Origin: Pseudomonadota bacterium
Lineage (GTDB): Bacteria; Pseudomonadota; Alphaproteobacteria; Caulobacterales; Caulobacteraceae
Direction: 5' to 3'
NCBI GenBank assembly: GCA_023433585.1
Contig: JAEZCL010000301.1
Location: 1-24,667 of the forward strand
Length of the DNA stretch: 24,667 bases
In this document: positions 22,332-24,667 of the stretch, piece by piece
How positions within the stretch are numbered: the stretch's first letter is position 1
How the letters are laid out: every line of letters begins with the position of its first letter
Program-made: the position numbers and the translations under genes
Notes under the pieces: generated by a model
Database searches by the model: none
The model's input: the letters and a program-made list of their open reading frames with translations, nothing else
Told to the model about the DNA's origin: nothing

Positions 22332-23114
22332 ATGACCTACGGTGAAGACATACAGGACGCGACGCCGCTGGGCCGGCGCGGCGTGCGGTCCCTGCCGGTC
22401 ACGGCGGCCTTCGGATGGCTGGCGGCGGGCTGGCGCGACCTGTGGCGCAATCCGCTGCCCAGCCTGGCTTACGGTGTGCTGGTGTTCGTGGCCTCGGCGC
22501 TCGTCATCTGGGCCCTGTTCCGCTTCCGCATCGACTACATCCTGTTCCCGGTCCTGGCCGGGTTCATGGTGGTGGGGCCGCTGGTGGCCATCGGCCTTTA
22601 TCAGAAGAGCCGCGACCTGGACGCGGGCCGGCCGGTCAGCTTGCGCCGCATGATCCTGGTGCGGCCCGCCTCGGGCGCGCAGGTCTGGTTCGCCGGCGTC
22701 ATGCTGTGCCTGCTGATGCTGTTGTGGATGCGCGCGGCGGTGCTGATCTACGCCCTGTTCTTCGGGCTGCGGCCGTTCCCCGGACTTGAGGACCTGGCGC
22801 CCATGCTGTTCACCACGCCGTTCGGCTGGGCCATGCTGACGGTCGGGACGGCGGTGGGCGGGTTGTTCGCCGCTTTCGGATTCGCCATCGGCGCCTTCAG
22901 CGTGCCGATGCTGCTGGACCAGAAGACCGACGTCTTCACCGCCATGGGCATGAGCATGACCATGATCTGGCGCAATGTGCCCGCCATGCTGGCCTGGGGC
23001 GCCCTGGTGCTGGCGCTCAGCCTGGTCAGCCTGGCCACGGGCCTGATCGCCGCCATCGTCATCTTTCCCCTGCTGGGCCACGCCGCCTGGCGCGCCTATC
23101 GAGCCGTGGGATGA
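22332..23114 (+). CDS. DUF2189 family membrane protein
   Basis: A 260-aa polytopic protein that fits DUF2189: a soluble start with LPVTAAFGWLAAGWRDLWRNP, then paired helices at about 45-65 and 70-90, further helices at about 115-140, 160-190 and 215-250, and the block FSVPMLLDQKTD. The role is unknown; family members are often found beside cytochrome oxidase genes, as here. AGGAGG (22321-22326) ends 5 nt before the ATG, a strong start signal. The stop overlaps the ccoI ATG (ATGA), implying coupled translation with the copper ATPase. Confidence 0.87.
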   Translation: MTYGEDIQDATPLGRRGVRSLPVTAAFGWLAAGWRDLWRNPLPSLAYGVLVFVASALVIWALFRFRIDYILFPVLAGFMVVGPLVAIGLYQKSRDLDAGRPVSLRRMILVRPASGAQVWFAGVMLCLLMLLWMRAAVLIYALFFGLRPFPGLEDLAPMLFTTPFGWAMLTVGTAVGGLFAAFGFAIGAFSVPMLLDQKTDVFTAMGMSMTMIWRNVPAMLAWGALVLALSLVSLATGLIAAIVIFPLLGHAAWRAYRAVG

Positions 23115-24667
23115 CAACCGGCGCGACCGACGAGATTCGCCTGGCCAGCCGGGATCTCGGCGGGGGTCTGTTCCAGGCCGATCTCTCGGTTCCCGGCGTC
23201 CATTGCGCCGGCTGCATCCGCAAGGTCGAGTCCGGCCTGACGCAGGAGCCGGGCGTCGAGCACGCGCGGGTCAACCTGTCCACCCGGCGGGTCAGCGTCG
23301 TCTGGCGCGGCGCCGAGGCCCCAGACCTGCTGGCGGCGCTGGACCGTCTGGGCTTTCCCGGCCATCTGACCGAGCCGGAAACCAGCGAGAAAGACCCCGA
23401 ACTGGGCCGCCTGGTCCGCGCCCTGGCGGTGGCGGGCTTTTCGGCCATGAACATCATGCTGCTGTCGGTGTCGGTGTGGTCCGGCGCCGACGCGGACACG
23501 CGCCACGCCTTCCACTGGATATCAGCGGCGCTGGCGGCCCCGTGCCTGATCTATTCCGGGCGAATCTTCTACCAGTCCGCCTGGTCGGCGCTGCGGCGCG
23601 GGCGCACCAACATGGACGTGCCCATCGCCATCGGCATCACCCTGGCGTTCGGGCTCAGCCTCTACGACACCCTGCACAACGGCCCCCACGCCTATTTCGA
23701 CGCGGCGACCTCGCTGATCTTCTTCCTGTTGATCGGGCGGGTGCTTGACCGCCTGATGCGCGAGAAGGCGCGAACCGCCGTGCGCGGCCTGATGCGCCTG
23801 GCTCCACGCGGCGCTTCGGTGCTGCGTCCGGACGGAGGACGCGAGCATCGCCCGGTCGACGAGATCGAGCCCGGCATGCGCATCATGCTGGCGGCCGGCG
23901 ACCGCGTCCCCGTGGACGGGGTGGTGGAGACGGGCGTCTCGGACCTGGACTGCGCCATCGCCACCGGCGAAAGCGAACCCCGCCGGGTCGAGCCGGGCGC
24001 GCGGGTTCAGGCCGGGGTGCTGAACCTGTCCGGCCCGCTGGTCTTGGTCGCCTCGGCGCGGGCGGGAGATTCGTTTCTGGCCGAGATGGTGCGGCTGATG
24101 GAGGCGGCCGAGGGCGGGCGCGCCCGCTATCGCCGCATCGCCGACCGGGCGGCGGCGCTCTATTCCCCGGTGGTGCACAGCGTCGCCCTGCTGACCTTCC
24201 TGGGCTGGATGGCGGCCACCGGCGACTGGCACCGGGCGATCACCGTGGCCATCGCCGTGCTCATCATCACCTGTCCGTGCGCCCTGGGCCTGGCGGTCCC
24301 GATCGTCCAGGTCACCGCCGCGCGCCGCCTGTTCGAGAACGGGGTCATGCTCAAGGACGGCTCCGGGCTGGAGCGGCTGGCCCAGGCCGACACGGCGGTG
24401 TTCGACAAGACCGGCACCCTCACCCTCGGCCGCCCGCGCCTGACCAACCGCGCCGCCGTCGCCGACGATCACATGGCCGTCGCCGCCGCCCTGGCCGGGC
24501 GGTCCGGCCATCCCCTGTCGCGCGCCATCGCCGCCGAGGCCGACGGCGCGGGCGTGAGCGTGTCCGACGCGGCCGAATTCCCGGGCCTGGGCGTCCAGGC
24601 GCGGGTCGGCGACGTCGTCTGGCGGCTGGGCCGGGCGGACTGGGCCCTGGATGACCCGTCCGGCGCG
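23111..24667 (+). CDS. ccoI: copper-translocating P1B-type ATPase CcoI/FixI (3' end beyond window)
   Basis: The first 519 residues, open to the window end. An N-terminal heavy-metal domain has HCAGC (Cys32, Cys35). Further motifs are ATGES (Thr285-Glu287, actuator), the membrane metal site CPC (388-390) in ITCPCALGLAVP, the phosphorylation motif DKTGT (Asp432) and HP (467-468) in the nucleotide domain. About the last third of the protein is cut off. CcoI-type pumps move Cu+ out of the cytoplasm for CuB insertion into CcoN; the operon position supports this over a general CopA role. ATGA overlap with the DUF2189 gene shows co-translation. ccoS and possibly ccoG/ccoH may lie beyond the edge. 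Confidence 0.93.
   Translation, partial: MTTGATDEIRLASRDLGGGLFQADLSVPGVHCAGCIRKVESGLTQEPGVEHARVNLSTRRVSVVWRGAEAPDLLAALDRLGFPGHLTEPETSEKDPELGRLVRALAVAGFSAMNIMLLSVSVWSGADADTRHAFHWISAALAAPCLIYSGRIFYQSAWSALRRGRTNMDVPIAIGITLAFGLSLYDTLHNGPHAYFDAATSLIFFLLIGRVLDRLMREKARTAVRGLMRLAPRGASVLRPDGGREHRPVDEIEPGMRIMLAAGDRVPVDGVVETGVSDLDCAIATGESEPRRVEPGARVQAGVLNLSGPLVLVASARAGDSFLAEMVRLMEAAEGGRARYRRIADRAAALYSPVVHSVALLTFLGWMAATGDWHRAITVAIAVLIITCPCALGLAVPIVQVTAARRLFENGVMLKDGSGLERLAQADTAVFDKTGTLTLGRPRLTNRAAVADDHMAVAAALAGRSGHPLSRAIAAEADGAGVSVSDAAEFPGLGVQARVGDVVWRLGRADWALDDPSGA

Noticed and set aside
1..24667. CRISPR arrays, defence islands, prophage or a wholly new multi-gene system
   Set aside because: No regularly spaced repeats, nuclease-immunity clusters or phage genes were seen. 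AddAB is a general repair enzyme here, not part of an island.

Overview
The window looks like chromosomal DNA of a high-GC alphaproteobacterium, most likely Caulobacterales (Brevundimonas- or Caulobacter-like). The reasons are the strong GC bias, AddAB in place of RecBCD, a CpdR-type receiver protein beside an N-formylglutamate amidohydrolase-like gene and a tRNA-Val, the AmgK/MurU cell-wall recycling pair, and a complete ccoNOQP cbb3 oxidase operon. This assignment is inference from gene content and order. I see no integrase, transposase, CRISPR array or phage genes; most of the window is core genome.

Layout. Positions 45-1888 (minus): fatty acid desaturase and mutM. Positions 1959-2823 (plus): ohr, then a small QAD-repeat lipoprotein closed by a clear intrinsic terminator. 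Positions 2889-6054 (plus): a tight run of a PlsC-like acyltransferase, tsaE, amgK and murU with overlapping ends. A hairpin-rich intergenic repeat (6067-6238) separates murU from addB. addB and addA (6242-12712) are directly abutted, and a second repeat with perfect 12-bp inverted ends begins on the base after the addA stop. trxA and a PfkB/adenosine kinase-type gene follow, then a third, degenerate repeat copy and the convergent ppa (minus). A DUF599 membrane protein gene (plus) is followed by a candidate small RNA of the alphaproteobacterial ar8/MmgR (suhB) type with its own promoter and terminator. Then come an N-formylglutamate amidohydrolase-like gene (minus), the divergent cpdR, and tRNA-Val(GAC).

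Positions 17923-24667 form a respiratory operon: a 4-TM protein, a decayed Rrf2/NsrR-like regulator, ccoN, ccoO, ccoQ, ccoP, a 67-aa membrane protein, a DUF2189 membrane protein, and the start of ccoI (Cu+ export ATPase for oxidase assembly), which runs off the right end. The oxidase reduces O2 at low oxygen, and CcoI supplies copper for it.

The most interesting items are these. (1) The Rrf2 regulator remnant carries a one-base insertion and an internal deletion that removes its DNA-binding helices, yet a palindrome resembling an NsrR operator remains upstream of the operon. (2) The ar8-like sRNA carries an exact TTTCCTCCCT core. (3) Hairpin repeats have settled into gene junctions, one of them supplying the addB ribosome binding site. 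I found no convincing wholly new multi-gene system.
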